In this document: in pieces, positions 62,186 to 64,000 of the stretch
Position numbering within the stretch: the stretch's first letter is position 1
Layout of the letters: every line of letters starts with the position of its first letter
NCBI RefSeq assembly: GCF_900142185.1
Contig: NZ_FQZZ01000001.1
Span: 868,001-932,000, forward strand
DNA: 64,000 bases
Direction: 5' to 3'
Source of the DNA: Lutimaribacter pacificus
GTDB lineage: Bacteria > Pseudomonadota > Alphaproteobacteria > Rhodobacterales > Rhodobacteraceae
Position numbers and translations under genes: made by a program
Notes under the pieces: model-generated
Database searches by the model: none
Told to the model about the DNA's origin: nothing
Seen by the model: only the letters and a program-made list of their open reading frames with translations

Positions 62186-63229
62186 CTATGTGCCGCCGCC
62201 GGTCCGGGCGCGGTTGGCATAGCGGATCATGACGCGCGCGGCCTCGGGCGGCAGGGGGCGCGTGGGCGGCGTCATCAGCAGCCGCCCGAACAATGCGCGA
62301 CAGGGATCGTGCAGCATCAGCGCGTCGAACCGCGCCTTGCGCCACGCGACCGCCGCGTCGTGCAGGCGGGCAAGCTCGGGGTCGGATTTCAGCGCGGCCA
62401 GCGCCGCCGAACTGTCGAGCGCGTGAATGCTGGTATCCTCGTCGGTGCAGAAATTCCGCTCGACCCAGTAATCGAGGCCGAGCATGTGGTCGGAATGCAC
62501 CGCGCGGCCGCGATCGGCCTTGACGACATAGCTTTCCATCGCGCCCAGCGGATAGTGGTTGAGCTGCACAAGCGCATGGTTCGGCCGCCCGTAATTTGAG
62601 AATATCCGGGTGGTTTTGAAACTGTCGTCCAGCTCGCGCCCCTGGCCGTCGAACCAGCGCGCCTGCGCCAGCCTGTCGGGATCGGGGTTGCGCGGCCGGT
62701 GCACGCCCGGTTTGCGATAGGTGCCGTCGTTGCGGTAAAGCGTCTTGAACATCGCCGCGCGCCACGGCCAGTGCATCACCGCGGGCGCGGCGCGGGTGAA
62801 TTGGCGGGTGACGGGCGCATCCTCGTAATGCACGATACCGGCATTGCCGAACAGCCGCCATGTCAGGGTGATCGCGGTGGCCTGCGGCAGAGCCGCCAGC
62901 AGCGCGGGCAGGGTGCGGTCGCCCGCGTGGATATTCATGAACTCGTCCACGTCCAGCGGCAGAACCCAGTCGGCGCGACGCAGGATCGGCAGCTTTTCGG
63001 CGGCCTTGAGCGCGGTGAACTGGATACCGCCCTTGTCGTGCGGCCCGTCGTTGCGCCTGTGCGTGACAAGCCCCATCGCATCCAGCCGGTCGAGCATCGC
63101 ATCGGTGCCGTCCTGGCAATCGTTGGAAAAGACCAGGAAATCGGTAAAGCCCACGGCGCGGTGATGCGCCAGCCATTCCAGAAGAAAGGCACCTTCGTTT
63201 CGAACGGTCAGGATCGCAAGGAAATTCAA
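62186..63229 (-). CDS. Glycosyltransferase family 2/92-like protein
   Basis: A 347-residue cytoplasmic protein of the Glyco_tranf_2_4 type. N-terminus FLAILTVRNEGAFLLEWLAHHRAVGFTDF binds the nucleotide sugar; the metal motif is VLPLDVDEFMNI (near 95). The remainder includes RLFGNAGIVHYEDAPV, FKTLYRN and LVQLNHYPLGAMESYVVKADRGRAVHSD. The acceptor is unknown. The next gene upstream on this strand is a paralog; both are probably in one operon. Confidence 0.85.
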   Translation of the reverse strand: MNFLAILTVRNEGAFLLEWLAHHRAVGFTDFLVFSNDCQDGTDAMLDRLDAMGLVTHRRNDGPHDKGGIQFTALKAAEKLPILRRADWVLPLDVDEFMNIHAGDRTLPALLAALPQATAITLTWRLFGNAGIVHYEDAPVTRQFTRAAPAVMHWPWRAAMFKTLYRNDGTYRKPGVHRPRNPDPDRLAQARWFDGQGRELDDSFKTTRIFSNYGRPNHALVQLNHYPLGAMESYVVKADRGRAVHSDHMLGLDYWVERNFCTDEDTSIHALDSSAALAALKSDPELARLHDAAVAWRKARFDALMLHDPCRALFGRLLMTPPTRPLPPEAARVMIRYANRARTGGGT

Positions 63230-63246
63230 TTCGTTACACGCCTTTC

Positions 63247-64000
63247 CTAATTCTTCGTATCAAGTGTCATCGCGTAGGCCACGCGCTCGACCCCGGTCAG
63301 GTTCATCCTCAGCGCCTGCTGGTACAGTTCTTCGAATTCCGGCATGGCGTGCAGTTTTTCGGCCGTGGCGCGATGCCATTCAACGCCCTTCGCGTGCCAT
63401 CCGGCAAGCGCCTTGTCCGCCATCAGCCGGTCGTATTCGGCGCGCAGGCGGGGGATGTTGCGCTTGATCGTCAGGTCGCGCACATCGCCCCAGTCCATGC
63501 GAACCCAGTAATTCAACCCGATGGCGCGGTCCACATGCAGCGCGCGGCCGCGCTGGCGCTTGATCAGGAACGACTCGGCCGAGCGCAGCGCGTAATGGTT
63601 CAGTTGCAGCAGGTCGTAGCCGATGGTCCTGCGCGAGCTGCGCCAGCCCTGCCGGGCGGCTTCGCGGGTCATGTCCCGGCCCGATCCGTTGACCCATTTC
63701 ACCTTGTTTTCAAATACTTGCGACAGGTTGTTCGGGCGGTGGCAGCTTAACCTGGAATAGGCGCCGGTATTGCGGAACAGCGTCTTGAAGCCCCAGACGG
63801 TATGCGGCTTGGGGCAGTATTTCGGCGCGCAGCTGTCGAACTGGTCGATCACGAACCGGTCGCCGAACCGGGCCACGCCGTTATGGCCGAACAGCCGCCA
63901 GGTCATGGCGATATTGGTGGCATCGGGCACGGCGGCAAGGAGATCGTCCAGCGTGCCGTTGCCGCAGCGGACATTGATGAACTCGTCCACGTCGATATGG
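63247..64000 (-). CDS. Glycosyltransferase family 2/92-like protein, 5' end outside window
   Basis: The last 250 or so codons are visible; the frame is open through the right edge (HIDVDEFINV). It aligns with the neighbouring gene over the DVDEF motif, TWRLFGHNGVARF, FKTLFRN and LLQLNHYALRSAESFLIKRQRGRALHVD, so the two are tandem paralogs that have diverged. The stop is 17 bases before the start of the next gene. Confidence 0.83.
   Translation of the reverse strand, partial: HIDVDEFINVRCGNGTLDDLLAAVPDATNIAMTWRLFGHNGVARFGDRFVIDQFDSCAPKYCPKPHTVWGFKTLFRNTGAYSRLSCHRPNNLSQVFENKVKWVNGSGRDMTREAARQGWRSSRRTIGYDLLQLNHYALRSAESFLIKRQRGRALHVDRAIGLNYWVRMDWGDVRDLTIKRNIPRLRAEYDRLMADKALAGWHAKGVEWHRATAEKLHAMPEFEELYQQALRMNLTGVERVAYAMTLDTKN

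Noticed and set aside
1-64000. CRISPR arrays, insertion sequences, prophage, rRNA genes and riboswitches
   Set aside because: No regularly spaced repeats, transposase motifs, phage structural genes or conserved leader folds were seen on reading.

Overview
The window is GC-rich (by eye well above 60%), densely coded chromosomal DNA from an alphaproteobacterium, almost certainly of the Rhodobacterales (Rhodobacter/Roseobacter group). The evidence is a ScfR-type short-chain acyl regulator, a GapR (DUF2312) nucleoid protein, TRAP and Liv transporters, PutA divergent from an Lrp-type PutR, a Hint-domain protein, an Anbu gene cluster, a tatABC-DUF815 string and a dnaB-alr-mlaEF-radA-cvpA-purF order. 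The genus cannot be fixed by reading alone. I see no insertion sequence, prophage, integrase or CRISPR array. No gene-free stretch exceeds about 300 bases.

1-9.8 kb: a Liv-type ABC importer (livG partial, livM, livH and a Tat-exported binding protein) is divergent from a ScfR regulator. The AT-rich region between them holds good promoter candidates and short inverted repeats. A two-component module follows: a stand-alone receiver, a small membrane protein and a histidine kinase fused to a sodium/solute symporter. An isolated SpoA (FliM/FliN-like) protein comes next. 9.8-12.8 kb: a sulfur operon (MBL-fold hydrolase, split YeeE/YedE transporter, DUF442 protein) lies behind a dyad operator resembling persulfide-repressor sites. 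A DksA-like zinc-finger gene is divergent from it and has a near-consensus FNR box.

12.9-20 kb: a divergent FadB-like fusion enzyme, GapR, a sulfotransferase-like orphan, an iron(III)-type ABC permease, tRNA-Thr(TGT), a small lipoprotein in compositionally different DNA, and an HGSNAT-like membrane protein. 20-24 kb: the complete Anbu cluster (circularly permuted ATP-grasp, alpha-E, transglutaminase, Anbu protease). It is followed by a group II PLP decarboxylase and a nucleotide-sugar epimerase.

26.6-41.7 kb: amino acid and organic acid catabolism. It contains putR/putA, a TRAP dctPQM operon behind a perfect inverted repeat, an FMO and cupin pair divergent from an AraC regulator, and ornithine cyclodeaminase plus arginase divergent from an Lrp regulator. 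Together arginase, cyclodeaminase and PutA make a plausible arginine to ornithine to proline to glutamate route. A Hint protein and an SDR without the usual catalytic Tyr-Lys complete the block.

41.7-64 kb: mostly housekeeping. An iron-type ABC ATPase, tatABC-DUF815, nlpD-pcm-surE (reverse), an SDR, then a long reverse-strand run of purF, cvpA, radA, a PqiA-like protein, mlaF, mlaE, alr, a VWA protein, dnaB, pyrE and pyrC. It ends with an alpha/beta-hydrolase-like protein lacking its nucleophile and two tandem DxDEF glycosyltransferase-like genes, the second cut by the window edge.
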